Shown here: piece by piece, positions 1 to 10,580 of the stretch | Layout of the letters: each line of letters opens with the position of its first letter | Numbering within the stretch: the stretch's first letter is position 1 | DNA from: JAEZBP01 sp963832725 | Lineage (GTDB): Bacteria; Myxococcota_A; Polyangia; Polyangiales; Sandaracinaceae | Assembly (NCBI GenBank): GCA_963832725.1 | Contig: CAWHVG010000005.1 | Location: 1,984,001-2,048,000, forward strand | DNA: 64,000 nt | Reading direction: 5' to 3' | Program-made: the position numbers and the translations under genes | The notes under the pieces: generated by a model | What the model saw: the letters and a program-made list of their open reading frames with translations, nothing else | Databases searched by the model: none | Told to the model about the DNA's origin: nothing

Positions 1-166
1 CCCGAGCCAGCACCGTCGCGCGCTCGCCGCAGGCCCAGCCGCGGTAGGGGACGATGCGCGGCGGGCGGCTCAGCCCGAGCACCTCGCGCGAGCGCCGGTA
101 GGCCCGTCCCCACTGCCGGTCCACCTCGTAGAGGGCGCGCTGGACGGCGGCGGACAGGGAGGGCAT
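1..166 (-). CDS. App1-like phosphatase family protein, N-terminal fragment (runs off the window)
   Basis: The minus-strand reading frame starts at an ATG at 166 and is still open at base 1, so only about 55 N-terminal residues are visible. They include a basic stretch followed by RIVPYRGWACGERATVLAR. The pattern IVPYRG followed by a short Gly/Glu-Arg segment and a beta-strand is what I know from the N-terminal domain of App1/DUF2183 phosphatidate phosphatase-like proteins. The catalytic half is outside the window, so activity cannot be judged. It diverges from the gene starting at 255. Confidence 0.5.
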   Translation of the reverse strand, partial: MPSLSAAVQRALYEVDRQWGRAYRRSREVLGLSRPPRIVPYRGWACGERATVLAR

Positions 167-219
167 CGGCCAGGTGGCTAGCCTCCCGCACACCTCCGGA
201 AAGAGCGACGTGGTGCTGA

Positions 220-247
220 TTGACACTTCGGGGCGCGGCCATAGACT
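220..247 (+). promoter_or_regulatory. Sigma70-type promoter for the gene at 255, probably leaderless
   Basis: TTGACA at 220-225, a 16-base spacer and TAGACT at 242-247 make a near-consensus promoter. The ATG at 255 comes only 7 bases after the -10 box and no Shine-Dalgarno can fit, so the mRNA probably starts at or next to the start codon. Confidence 0.7.
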
Positions 248-254
248 CCGCCCC

Positions 255-572
255 ATGTCCTACCCCGACTTCCTCATCGACAAGCGCGTGCTGCAGCGGA
301 ACATCCAGAAGGGCATCGTCGACCCGAAGGAGCACCAGAAGAACCTCCAGGCCCTCCCGGACGTCGCGTCCAACGCCCAGGTCTGCACGCCGGATCCCGA
401 AGAGGAGCCGAAGGCCCAGTCGGCGCAGTCGGCCCAGTCGGCCCAGTCGGCCCAGTCGACCCAGTCGGCCCAGTCGACCCAGTCGGCCCAGTCGAGCGAG
501 CCGGCTGAGTCCGCCCAGTCGAGCGAGCCGACCCAGTCGAGCGAGTCGAGCGAGCCGGAAGCGCAGAACTGA
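255..572 (+). CDS. Small protein with Ser-Ala-Gln repeat tail, function unknown
   Basis: This 105-residue protein has a charged N-terminal part (about residues 1-50, beginning MSYPDFLIDKRVLQRNIQKG) and a low-complexity tail. The tail repeats A-Q-S triplets about ten times, then shifts to S-S-E-P units. I chose ATG 255 over the upstream in-frame start at 174 because a strong promoter ends 7 bases before 255. It stops 7 bases before the DUF1844 gene and is probably co-transcribed with it. I do not recognise the N-terminal domain. The tail length is likely to vary between strains because the DNA is a 9-base near-tandem repeat. Confidence 0.65.
   Translation: MSYPDFLIDKRVLQRNIQKGIVDPKEHQKNLQALPDVASNAQVCTPDPEEEPKAQSAQSAQSAQSAQSTQSAQSTQSAQSSEPAESAQSSEPTQSSESSEPEAQN
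411..553 (+). repeat. 9-base near-tandem repeat encoding Ala-Gln-Ser units
   Basis: Repeats of the type gcccagtcg follow each other with small changes, then drift into agcgagccg units. All units stay in the reading frame of the host gene, so copy-number changes alter tail length without a frameshift. Confidence 0.7.
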
Positions 573-579
573 GCCCTCC

Positions 580-837
580 ATGGACGACGCCATCCCGCCG
601 ATCGACTTCAACACCTTCGTCCTCTCGATGAGCACGGCCTGCATGGCACAGCTCGGCGAGGTCGCGGGGCCCGACGGCGGCGGCGTCGACCTGGCCATGG
701 CCAAGCAGACGATCGACATCCTCGACATGCTCGAGGAGAAGACCCGCGGGAACCTGACCGGTGAAGAGGAGCGCATCCTCTCGCAGGTCCTCGCAGATCT
801 CCGGGACGCCTACAATCGCAAGGCCAACGCGAGCTGA
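580..837 (+). CDS. DUF1844 family protein
   Basis: This 85-residue protein matches the DUF1844 pattern: a short N-terminal linker with IDFNTFVLSMSTACMAQLGE, then a helical pair around AKQTIDILDMLEEKTRGNL and EERILSQVLADLRDAYNRK. The family is small, cytoplasmic and of unknown function. The ATG at 580 follows the previous stop by 7 bases, which suggests a two-gene operon. Family membership is recalled from sequence pattern and has not been searched. Confidence 0.8.
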   Translation: MDDAIPPIDFNTFVLSMSTACMAQLGEVAGPDGGGVDLAMAKQTIDILDMLEEKTRGNLTGEEERILSQVLADLRDAYNRKANAS

Positions 838-939
838 GCCGCAGCCGGCGGCACCCCGACGCGGGGTCCGGCACCTGCACGGCGCGACCTTCGCCCGCAC
901 GGTGGGCTCCCCGCCGGCAAATGGGTATGCTGCGCCGCG

Positions 940-3537
<2,598 letters not shown>

Positions 3538-3577
3538 GGCGCATTTCCCCAGCGCTGTGCAAACAAGGGACAGGCCG

Positions 3578-3606
3578 TTGACTTCTCGGGCGAGGTCCGC
3601 ATAGTG
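3578..3606 (+). promoter_or_regulatory. Predicted promoter upstream of the small gene at 3633
   Basis: TTGACT at 3578-3583 is followed after 16-17 bases by CATAGT/ATAGTG (3600-3606). Transcription would start near 3612, leaving a short leader with an AAAGGAG ribosome-binding site at 3622-3628. Confidence 0.5.
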
Positions 3607-3632
3607 AAGTGAGTCGCGTCGAAAGGAGCCAC

Positions 3633-3824
3633 TTGGGGCAACCAACCGCGACCACCGTGTGGGACCGCATGCCGAACGACACCGACCGCCCGAAGAAGTC
3701 GCTGAAGGAGCGAGTGGAGGATCTCGCTCGGGACTTCCTCGAGTCACTCGAGAGCCTCGTGACGCCGGAGCCGGAGCTCGTCCCGGTCCCGGTTCGGGGT
3801 CGCCGCAGCCCCTACCGCCGCTGA
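3633..3824 (+). CDS. Small charged protein, function unknown
   Basis: This frame of about 63 residues is read from TTG 3633, placed 4 bases after a good AAAGGAG site; an internal ATG at 3669 would give 51 residues. The core KKSLKERVEDLARDFLESLE is a strongly amphipathic helix, followed by an acidic/proline-rich segment and a basic end (RGRRSPYRR). The upstream promoter-like TTGACT supports expression. I do not recognise the family. It lies between the Clp gene and the cyclic-nucleotide-binding gene on the same strand. Confidence 0.5.
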   Translation: MGQPTATTVWDRMPNDTDRPKKSLKERVEDLARDFLESLESLVTPEPELVPVPVRGRRSPYRR

Positions 3825-3877
3825 TCGGCGCCGCCGCCTTTCTTGTCGCGGACCGCGGCTCTCGATAGGCTGGAGTG

Positions 3878-4375
3878 GTGAATCAGCCGTCGGTGATACC
3901 GCCGCGAGGGCGCGCTCTGAAGGAGTCGGAGCGCGACGCGCTGGTAGCCGACTTCGAGGACATCGTCGCCTCGAGCCACCTCTTCAAGTCGCTCGACGAC
4001 GAAGGCCGCCATCGGCTGATCGAGAGCGGCTACGTCCTCTGGTTCGAGCCGGGCGACGTGATCATCCGCGAGGGCGACGTCGGCTCGGCCATGTACCTGA
4101 TCATGCAGGGCACGGTGCGCGTGGAGACGACCGGCGCGCGCGGGTCGGTGCAGCTCGCCGAGCTCGGCCGCGGCGCGTGTCTAGGTGAGGTCAGCGTGCT
4201 CACGGGCGGGGCGCGCACGGCCAACGTCGCCGCCGTCGACGCCGTCCAGGTCGTCGCGTTCGAGAAGCATCGCATCCAGCGCGTCATCGACGCTCACCCG
4301 CGGGTCCGCGAGCTCCTCGAAGCCATGATCGAAGGCCGCGCCCGCGACACCGTCGAGAAGATCATCGGCTCCTGA
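3878..4375 (+). CDS. Cyclic nucleotide-binding domain protein
   Basis: About 165 residues forming a single cNMP-binding (CAP_ED) domain: HLFKSLDDEGRHRLIESG, then FEPGDVIIREGD, MYLIMQGTVRV and the phosphate-binding cassette GACLGEVSVLTGGARTANV, which carries the Gly-Glu and the Arg expected to contact the cyclic phosphate and ribose. There is no DNA-binding or kinase domain, so it may act as a standalone sensor or protein-binding module. TTGTCG (3843-3848), a 17-base spacer and TAGGCT (3866-3871) end 6 bases before GTG 3878, favouring a leaderless start there; GTG 3875 is the alternative. The 3' end is duplicated downstream. Confidence 0.8.
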   Translation: MNQPSVIPPRGRALKESERDALVADFEDIVASSHLFKSLDDEGRHRLIESGYVLWFEPGDVIIREGDVGSAMYLIMQGTVRVETTGARGSVQLAELGRGACLGEVSVLTGGARTANVAAVDAVQVVAFEKHRIQRVIDAHPRVRELLEAMIEGRARDTVEKIIGS

Positions 4376-4462
4376 GCGCCGAGGCTCCCGTCCGCGAGCT
4401 CCTCGAAGCCATGATCGAAGGCCGCGCCCGCGACGCCATCGAGAAGATCATCGGCTCCTGAG
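4304..4462 (+). repeat. Direct repeat: duplicated 3' end of the cNMP-binding gene
   Basis: Bases 4304-4376 (end of the gene, including its stop) recur at 4390-4462 with two visible mismatches and an offset of 86 bases. The second copy has no start of its own and lies between this gene and mpl. It looks like a recent partial tandem duplication. Confidence 0.85.
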
Positions 4463-4510
4463 ACGCGCACCGAATCTGACGTGCGCGAGCGCCGCGGCTA
4501 CGCTCGGGCC

Positions 4511-5939
4511 GTGCACGTTCATCTGATCGGCGTCGCCGGCACGGGCATGGGCTCGCTGGCCGGTTTGCTCGAAGCGGCCGGCCATCGGGTCAGCGGGAGC
4601 GACCGCGCCTTCCATCCACCGATGGGCCCGGCGCTGGAACGCTGGGGCGTCGAGCTGATGGAGGGCTACGATCCCGCGCATCTCGAATCCGGCGCCCGAC
4701 CTGGTGGTCATCGGCAACGTGTGCCGGCCCGATCACCCCGAGGCGCGCGCGGCAATCGAGCGCGGTCTCCCGTACGCCTCCTTCCCGGCCACGCTGGCGT
4801 CGCACTTCCTCGCGAAACGAACGCCCTTCGTCGTCGCCGGAACGCACGGCAAGACCACCACCAGCACGCTGCTCGCGTACCTGCTCGACCGCGCCGGCCT
4901 CAATCCGGGCATGCTGGTCGGCGGCATCCCGCGGGACTTCGACGCCAGCTTTCGGCTCGGCCACGAGGGCGGCCCCTTCGTCGTGGAAGGCGACGAGTAC
5001 GACAGCGCCTTCTTCGAGAAGAGCCCCAAGCTCTGGCAGTACCGCGCAGCGGCCGCGATCCTCACCTCGATCGAGCACGACCACATCGACATCTACCCCG
5101 ACGAGGCCAGCTACCTGGCGGCGTTCGAAGGCTTCGTCGAGCGTTTGCCGCCGGACGGGGTTCTGGTCGCCTGGGCCGGGAGCCCGCTCGTGCGCGCCGT
5201 CGCGAAGAAGGCGCCCTGCCGCGTGGTCTACTACGCGCTCGGCGGCGACGACTGCGGCGACGTGTCGCCGACCTGGCTGGCCGAGCCCTTCCCGGCCCGA
5301 GGCGACGCGCAGCCCTTCGACCTCTTCGTCGGCGGCTCGGCGACCCGCACCGTGATGAGCCCGCTCAGCGGCCTGCACAACATCCGCAACGCGGTGGCGG
5401 CGGTGGCGCTGGCGGCAGAAGCGGCGAACGCACCCCTCGACGTCCTGTTGAGCGCGCTCCGGAGCTTCCGCGGCGTGCGGCGCCGCCAAGAGCTGCTCGG
5501 CGTCGCCGACGGCGTCCGCATCTACGACGACTTCGCTCACCACCCGACGGCCGTCCGCGAGACCTTGCGAGGCCTGCGCGCCCGCCATCCGGAGGGCCGG
5601 CTCTTCGCCGTCTTCGAGCCGCGTAGCGCGACCGCCTCCCGAAGGCTGCACCAAAACGAGTACGAGAAAGCGTTCGGCGACGCCGACGTGGTGGTGCTCG
5701 CTCCCGTCGGCCGCCCCGAGATCGCGACTGAGGAGAAGCTGGACGTCGGCGCGCTCGCCGCCGCCATGCAGGCGAGCGGTCGCGACGCACACGCTCCCGA
5801 CAGCCACGACGCCCTCCTCGCGCTGCTCGTCGAGCGCGCCGCGCCTGACGACACCATCGTCCTCATGTCGAACGGTGACTTCGGCGGCGTGCACGACCGC
5901 CTCCTCGCCGCCCTCGCGACCCGACCGAAACAGACCTGA
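4511..5939 (+). CDS. mpl: UDP-N-acetylmuramate:L-Ala-gamma-D-Glu-meso-DAP ligase (Mpl), one apparent frameshift
   Basis: Mpl is a Mur-ligase-family enzyme that recycles murein tripeptide onto UDP-MurNAc. The N-terminal Rossmann part HVHLIGVAGTGMGSLAGLLE lies in the first frame (4511 to about 4690). The ATP-binding motif GTHGKTTTSTLLAY, VEGDEYDSAFF, the HDHIDIYP metal-binding segment, GLHNIRNAVAAVA and DDFAHHPTAV lie in the next frame to 5939. Removing one A in GAATCC at 4684-4689 joins the frames as HLDPAPDLVVIGN, as expected for the family. It is either a sequence error or a recent mutation. CTGACG (4476-4481), a 17-base spacer and TACGCT (4499-4504) precede GTG 4511 by 6 bases, suggesting a leaderless start. 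Confidence 0.85.
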
Positions 5940-6018
5940 GAGCCCACGAACCTGCCTCGGGTTGTACACGCTGGTCGCGACAACCGTGGTGGAGGTAGTG
6001 CGCGCGGTGATCGTTTGT

Positions 6019-6188
6019 CTAGGTGACTGGTGTCAAACGAGGCCCGAAGGATTTCCGAGCGCGACAGGTCTGGATCGTCGTTCGGCCCGACGACGAAATG
6101 CTGAAGCATTTTGGAGGAGGGACGGGCGGCGAGACGGGCCTGTCCCGCCGGAAAGACGAGGAGCGCTCGTTCGACACCAGCCACCTAG
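6019..6188 (+). mobile_element. MITE-like element A, copy 1
   Basis: The element is bounded by CTAG at 6019-6022 and 6185-6188. Its ends are inverted repeats: the left GTGACTGGTGTCAAACGA pairs with the right TCGTTCGACACCAGCCAC (two mismatches). A small central hairpin AATGC-TGA-AGCATT sits near the middle, followed by GGAGGAGGG. There is no credible protein-coding capacity. It is nearly identical to the element at 37456-37624 and related to the shortened one at 41832-41924, so it is an interspersed non-autonomous repeat. Confidence 0.8.
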
Positions 6189-6416
6189 GGGCTACGCGCC
6201 CCCTGGCGCGACTGCGTCGCGCCGTACCCCATCGGGGCGCGAACCTCCGGCGCAACGGAGCGGATACTCGCTTCGCTCGCCTCCGCTCCTGCGCCTGCGG
6301 TCCGCGCCCGCCGCGCTTCGCGCGGGTGGTCGGGACCCGAGGCTGGATCGCCACGGAGCAGGAGGAACATAGCGCGACTGGGATGGTGGAGGGTCTTCAC
6401 GGACGGCTGACCTGCT
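6189..6416 (+). repeat. Non-coding stretch with three successive GC-rich hairpins
   Basis: Between element A and the inositol monophosphatase gene there is no gene. I see three stem-loops in a row: GGCGCGAC-TGC-GTCGCGCC (about 6207-6225), GGAGCGGA...TCCGCTCC (about 6258-6290) and CCCGCCGCGC-TT-CGCGCGGG (about 6307-6326). They could act as transcription terminators for mpl or be decayed repeat elements; no T-tract follows. Confidence 0.5.
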
Positions 6417-6428
6417 ATGCCTCGCAGC

Positions 6429-7220
6429 ATGGCGACCGAATTCGAGACGTGGCTGGAGACGGCGACCGCGATCGCGGACGAAGCCGGCGAGGTCCTGATG
6501 GAGGGCTGGCGCCGCGACCCCGCGGTGCGGAAGAAGGGCGCGATCGATCTCGTGACCGACTTCGATCTGCGCTCGGAGGAGCTGCTGCGCGACCGGATGG
6601 GCCGCGCCTTCCCGGAGCACGCGCTGATCGCCGAGGAAGGCGAGGACGAGCGCGCCGAGGGCGAGTGGGTCTGGTACGTGGATCCGCTCGACGGCACGAC
6701 GAACTTCGCGCACGGGCACTTCTTCTTCTCGGTCAGTCTCGGGCTGGCTCGCCACGGCCGACCGGTCCTGGGCGTGGTCCACGCGCCCGCTCTCGGCACC
6801 ACCTGGGCCGGCGCGGAAGGGATCGGCTGCCGGCGAAACGAGGCGCCCTGCACAGTCAGCTCCGCGAGCGCGCTCGGCGACGCGCTGGTGGCGAGCGGCT
6901 TCCCCTACAATCGTGCGGAGAGCGGCGAGAACAACCTCTCGGAGACGTCCCACATCGTCCCGAAACTACAGGGCTTTCGCCGCTGTGGCTCGGCTGCGCT
7001 CGACCTCGCATTGGTCGCCGACGGAACCTACGACGGGTACTGGGAGCAGAAGCTCAAGCCCTGGGACGCCTGCGGCGGGATGGCGCTGGTCCGAGCCGCC
7101 GGAGGGCGCGTCACGACCTACGAAGGCGATGACGCAGACGCAATCTCGAGCCGGCTCGTGGCCAGCAACGGACGGCTCCATGACGCACTGCTCACGGCGG
7201 TGCAGGCCGCACGTCCATAG
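6429..7220 (+). CDS. Inositol monophosphatase family protein
   Basis: About 263 residues with the full metal-dependent phosphatase signature: KGAIDLVTDFD, the acidic EE metal ligand (about residues 69-70), DPLDGTTNF (85-93) and WDACGG near the C-terminus. These bind two or three Mg ions and the substrate phosphate. The family removes phosphate from inositol phosphates or related sugar phosphates (SuhB-like). The exact substrate cannot be read from sequence. ATG 6417 is an alternative start; ATG 6429 gives the usual N-terminus and lies 7 bases after TATGCC. Confidence 0.85.
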   Translation: MATEFETWLETATAIADEAGEVLMEGWRRDPAVRKKGAIDLVTDFDLRSEELLRDRMGRAFPEHALIAEEGEDERAEGEWVWYVDPLDGTTNFAHGHFFFSVSLGLARHGRPVLGVVHAPALGTTWAGAEGIGCRRNEAPCTVSSASALGDALVASGFPYNRAESGENNLSETSHIVPKLQGFRRCGSAALDLALVADGTYDGYWEQKLKPWDACGGMALVRAAGGRVTTYEGDDADAISSRLVASNGRLHDALLTAVQAARP

Positions 7221-7279
7221 ATTTCACGAGTAATTCCGTCATCCGTTCACGGTTCTCTGAACAAAACGAGCACCGAGCC

Positions 7280-7330
7280 TTGACGCACTGCGTCTCGCGG
7301 GGTACCTCAAAAGCGTTGACGCGATGCGTC
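7280..7330 (+). promoter_or_regulatory. Paired palindromic sites upstream of the repeat protein
   Basis: TTGACGCACTGCGTC (7280-7294) and TTGACGCGATGCGTC (7316-7330) are direct repeats of one another, and each is itself an inverted repeat GACGC-N3-GCGTC. Their starts are 36 bases apart, which fits a dimeric regulator bound at two sites. TTGACG inside each could also serve as a -35 box. The regulated gene starts at 7347. Confidence 0.55.
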
Positions 7331-7346
7331 ATTCGGGAGGACCGCC

Positions 7347-8255
7347 ATGGACACCCTGTTCGGAACCCTGCGGCAGCGGCGCGACGAGCTCATCGAGCAG
7401 AGCGCCAAGCTCGCCGAGGTCACGCGGGACCGCGGGATCGACGCGCTCGGGAAGGTGCGAAGCGGCGCGCTCGACTGGCGGCAGACCCTGTCGGCGCGCC
7501 GAGCATCGCTGACGGAGCCCACGAGCGGCTGGTTCCGCTTCGCCGGCCTGCAGCTCCGCGTCATCGACGGCGTCGATCGAGCGCTGGCCCACCTGGCGCT
7601 GCAGGTCCGCGCCGAGATGAAGCGGCTGCAAGGGCTGGAGCTGCCCCACCCCACGCCGAGCGCTGTCGAGAAGGCCGAGCCCGAGCAGGCGGCAGTCCTC
7701 GCCGAGGTCGCGGCCGAGACGAAGACCGCGCGGAAGCCGGCGAAGACCAAGGCCGCCGAGTCGAAGCAGAAGACCGCGACGACCAAGACGCAGAGCGACG
7801 CGACCAAACAGACCGCCACGAACAAGGCGGAGTCGAAGCAGAAGACCGCGACGGCCAAGACGCAGAGCGACGCGACAAAACAGACCGCCACGAACGAGGC
7901 GGAGTCGAAGCAGAAGGCCGCGACGGCGAAGACGGCCGCCTCCAAGCAGGAGACGAAGGCCGCCGAGCCGGTGAGGAAGACCGCTCTCGCGGCGCCGAAG
8001 ACGAAGGCGCCGGCCGCGAAGCGCGCCACCGCGAAGACCGCGCCGAAGGCACGCGCGAAGAAGGCGAGCACGGCGCCCGCGCCCAAGCGTCTGGTGCTGC
8101 CGATCGCCGACTACGAGAGCCTGAACGTGAAGCAGGTGCTCGCCGAGCTGCCGCGGCTCACCGACACGCAGTGCAAGGTGATCCTCAATCACGAGCGCGC
8201 GCACAAGAAGCGCAAGACAATCCTCGAGGCCGTCACCACGCGCCTCGCGGCTTGA
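7347..8255 (+). CDS. Lys/Ala/Thr-rich repeat protein with helical N-terminus, function unknown
   Basis: The 302-residue protein has three parts. Residues 1-110 are helical and phasin-like (TLRQRRDELIEQSAKLAEVT, then WFRFAGLQLRVIDGVDRALA). Residues about 115-250 are low complexity, rich in Lys, Ala, Thr and Gln, with a 24-residue tandem repeat, resembling histone-H1-like tails. Residues about 250-302 form a compact end (YESLNVKQVLAELPRLTDTQ, then HERAHKKRKTILEAV) that I associate with a short C-terminal module found after phasin-like or lipid-body proteins. A coat, granule or DNA-binding role is possible; none is shown. GGGAGG (7334-7339) before ATG 7347 supports the start, and a pair of palindromic sites lies upstream. 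Confidence 0.7.
   Translation: MDTLFGTLRQRRDELIEQSAKLAEVTRDRGIDALGKVRSGALDWRQTLSARRASLTEPTSGWFRFAGLQLRVIDGVDRALAHLALQVRAEMKRLQGLELPHPTPSAVEKAEPEQAAVLAEVAAETKTARKPAKTKAAESKQKTATTKTQSDATKQTATNKAESKQKTATAKTQSDATKQTATNEAESKQKAATAKTAASKQETKAAEPVRKTALAAPKTKAPAAKRATAKTAPKARAKKASTAPAPKRLVLPIADYESLNVKQVLAELPRLTDTQCKVILNHERAHKKRKTILEAVTTRLAA
7755..7931 (+). repeat. 72-base tandem repeat, about 2.5 copies, inside the repeat protein
   Basis: Units begin at 7755, 7827 and 7899 (the last is partial). Each full unit encodes 24 residues starting AESKQKTAT and ending TKQTATN. The copies differ at few bases, so the expansion is recent. Confidence 0.8.
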
Positions 8256-8365
8256 AGACCCCGACGGCTCGTATCCCCCGAGCCGTCACTCCGGCGCCCA
8301 CTCGGTCATCCCATCCCATCCCATCCCCCCCGAGACCCGGCGCCGGTTCATCCCACCATCCCCTT

Positions 8366-8406
8366 GAAGGGTCGCACGCGCAGTTTGCGTGCGGCCCTTC
8401 TCCTAT
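8366..8406. terminator. Bidirectional terminator hairpin
   Basis: GAAGGG-T-CGCACGC (8366-8379) pairs with GCGTGCG-G-CCCTTC (8387-8400) around a 7-base loop, and a T-rich stretch follows. It sits between the convergent repeat-protein gene (plus) and prfA (minus). The rest of 8256-8492 has only a short TCCCA repeat and a 17-base tandem duplication near 8440-8475. Confidence 0.8.
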
Positions 8407-8492
8407 TTCGGGGCGATGGAGCGATCGAGCACCTCGTCTTGCGGCCACGTCTTCCGGGCGGCCACGTCTTCCGGGCGCGCGGAGCGAGGCGC

Positions 8493-9563
8493 TCAGGCGT
8501 GGGCGGGACGGTCGAGGAGCGCGGCCTGGTAGTCGTTGCGGAGCGCCGTCAGCAGCTCCTTCAGATCGCCGTCGACAATCTGGTCGAGCTTGTGCAGCGT
8601 CAGCCCGAGGCGGTGATCGGTGACCCGGTTCTGCGGGTAGTTGTAGGTGCGGATCTTCTCGCTCCGCTCCCCCGAGCCGACCATGCTCCGGCGCTCGGCC
8701 GCCTCCGACGCCGCCGCGGCCTCCTGCTCGCGCGCGAGCAATCGCGCCCGGAGGACCTGCATCGCCCGCGCCTTGTTCTTGTGCTGCGAGCGCTCGTCCT
8801 GGCACTTCACGATGAGCCCGGTGGGCACGTGCCGGATCTGCACGGCGCTGTTGGTCGTGTTCACGCCCTGCCCGCCCGGACCGCCCGACGCCGCGATGGA
8901 GATATCGAGATCCGCATCGTCGATGTCGACGTCGACGTCGTCCGCCTCCGGCAGCACCGCCACCGTCGCGGTCGAGGTGTGGATGCGCCCCTGGCTCTCG
9001 GTCGCAGGCACGCGCTGCACGCGGTGGACGCCGCCCTCGAAGCGGAGGCGCGAGTACACCTTGTCGCCCGCGACCAGCGCGACCATCTCCTTGTATCCGC
9101 CGGCGGAGGCCTCGCTCGTCGAGAGGATCTCCACCCGCCAGCCGACCTCGTCGGCGTAGCGGCTGTACATCCGGAAGAGGTCGGCCGCGAAGAGCGCCGC
9201 CTCCTCGCCGCCCGTGCCGGCGCGGATCTCGAGCACCGTGTTGCGAGCGTCGTTCGGATAGCTCGGCAGGAGCAGAACCTGGAGCTTCTCCTGGAGCTCG
9301 CTCAGCTCGCTCTCCAGCCCCGGGATCTCCTCCTCCACCATCTCGCGCAGCTCGGGATCGTCGAGCGCTTGCCGGTCGTCCGCGAGCTGGTGCTCCACCT
9401 CCCGATAGCGCGCGTAGACCTCGACGATCTCGGCCAACTCGCTCCGCTCGCGGTTGAGCGTGGTCAGCCGCCGCGTGTCGGAGACGATCTCCGGACGGCA
9501 GAGCATCTCCTCGACCTCGGAGAAACGGGCGGTCAGCGAGTCGAGCTTGTCGGTCGGAAGCAT
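8493..9563 (-). CDS. prfA: Peptide chain release factor 1
   Basis: The 356-residue protein has the class I release factor layout. The stop-codon-reading motif PAT is in RVPATESQGRIHTS (typical of RF1, not the SPF of RF2), and the peptidyl-hydrolase motif GGQ is in SGGPGGQGVNTTNSAV. It releases finished proteins at UAA and UAG. It follows the DUF1385 gene on the same strand by 9 bases, in the order rpmE-DUF1385-prfA. The methyltransferase gene prmC, often next, is not present downstream. Confidence 0.95.
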   Translation of the reverse strand: MLPTDKLDSLTARFSEVEEMLCRPEIVSDTRRLTTLNRERSELAEIVEVYARYREVEHQLADDRQALDDPELREMVEEEIPGLESELSELQEKLQVLLLPSYPNDARNTVLEIRAGTGGEEAALFAADLFRMYSRYADEVGWRVEILSTSEASAGGYKEMVALVAGDKVYSRLRFEGGVHRVQRVPATESQGRIHTSTATVAVLPEADDVDVDIDDADLDISIAASGGPGGQGVNTTNSAVQIRHVPTGLIVKCQDERSQHKNKARAMQVLRARLLAREQEAAAASEAAERRSMVGSGERSEKIRTYNYPQNRVTDHRLGLTLHKLDQIVDGDLKELLTALRNDYQAALLDRPAHA

Positions 9564-9572
9564 GTGGGGAGA

Positions 9573-10580
9573 TCAGGCGCCGGTCGGACGCAGCGCGGGC
9601 AAGAGCTCGAGGAACCGGTCGAAGCTCTCGAACACGAGCATCGAGTCCGCGGGGATCTCCTCGCCGACCTCCTCGCGCCAGATCGCCGTCTGCATCGCGG
9701 TGATGGCGATCTCGATCTGATCGTCGTCGGGCTCGCGCGTCGTGATCTTCTGGAAGAGGAATCCAGGCCAGAGCAGGACGCGGAGCGGGCCGCGGGTGCA
9801 GTAGCGCGCGCTCAGCCGCTGGAGCTGGTAGCTCGCCGCCGCGATCGGCACGAGGAGCGCGATGCGGATGCCGAGCGTCAGGACCTGCGCCAGCACGCCT
9901 TCGACCCGCGGCAGGAGCAAGGGCGTGGCGATCGAGCCGGCGACGATCGAGACGAGGATGACCACGACCAAGAAGGTCGTCCCGCAGCGCGGGTGCAGCT
10001 TCGACTGCTTGCGGACGTTCTCCACCGTGAGCGGCAATCCCTGCTCGTAGGCGAAGATCGTCTTGTGCTCGGCGCCGTGGTACTGGAAGACGCGCTGCAC
10101 GTCGGGCAAACGGCTGATCAGGAGCAGGTACGCGGTCAGGATCAGCAGCTTGAACCCGCCCGTCACGGCGTGGAACACCCAGCTCTGCACGTCCCAGTGG
10201 ACGCCGAACGCGTGCTCGGTGCCGACGGTGGCGAGCTGGGGCAGCGCGATGAAGAGGCCGAGCGCGAAGAGCGTCGAGACGATCATCGCCCCGCGGCCCG
10301 AGCCTCCGAGCTCGGCCTGCTCTTCCTCGCTGAGCTGCTGCTCGGCGCTGAAACGGAGCGCGCGGTAGCCCAACGAGAGCGACTCCACCAGCGTCGCCAC
10401 GCCGCGCACGAAAGGCCACTTCCAGGCCTTCGAGCGGGCCACGCGGGAGGTCATCGGACCTTCTTCGACCGCGATGGTGCCGTCCGGCTTGCGCACGGCG
10501 ACGGAAAGGCAGCCGGGGGCGCGCATCATCACGCCTTCGATGACGGCCTGCCCGCCGATGTAGGGCTTCGAGTCGCTCAC
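9573..10580 (-). CDS. DUF1385 (YqhQ-like) membrane protein
   Basis: The family is recognised by the N-terminal IGGQAVIEGVMMRAPGCLSVA and the central FQYHGAEHKTIFAYE with HPRCGTTFL, plus several hydrophobic segments: ALGLFIALPQLA, KLLILTAYLLLISRLP, FLVVVILVSIVAGSI and RIALLVPIAAASYQL. It is an inner-membrane protein of unknown role, commonly beside rpmE and prfA as here. I take GTG 10580 (VSDSKPYIGGQ) as start because family members begin close to IGGQ; GTG 10649 would add 23 residues. Confidence 0.85.
   Translation of the reverse strand: MSDSKPYIGGQAVIEGVMMRAPGCLSVAVRKPDGTIAVEEGPMTSRVARSKAWKWPFVRGVATLVESLSLGYRALRFSAEQQLSEEEQAELGGSGRGAMIVSTLFALGLFIALPQLATVGTEHAFGVHWDVQSWVFHAVTGGFKLLILTAYLLLISRLPDVQRVFQYHGAEHKTIFAYEQGLPLTVENVRKQSKLHPRCGTTFLVVVILVSIVAGSIATPLLLPRVEGVLAQVLTLGIRIALLVPIAAASYQLQRLSARYCTRGPLRVLLWPGFLFQKITTREPDDDQIEIAITAMQTAIWREEVGEEIPADSMLVFESFDRFLELLPALRPTGA

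Noticed and set aside
411..553. Regular repeats suggestive of a CRISPR array
   Set aside because: The units are 9 bases, contiguous and in frame in a protein; there are no spacers. No CRISPR array is seen in the window.
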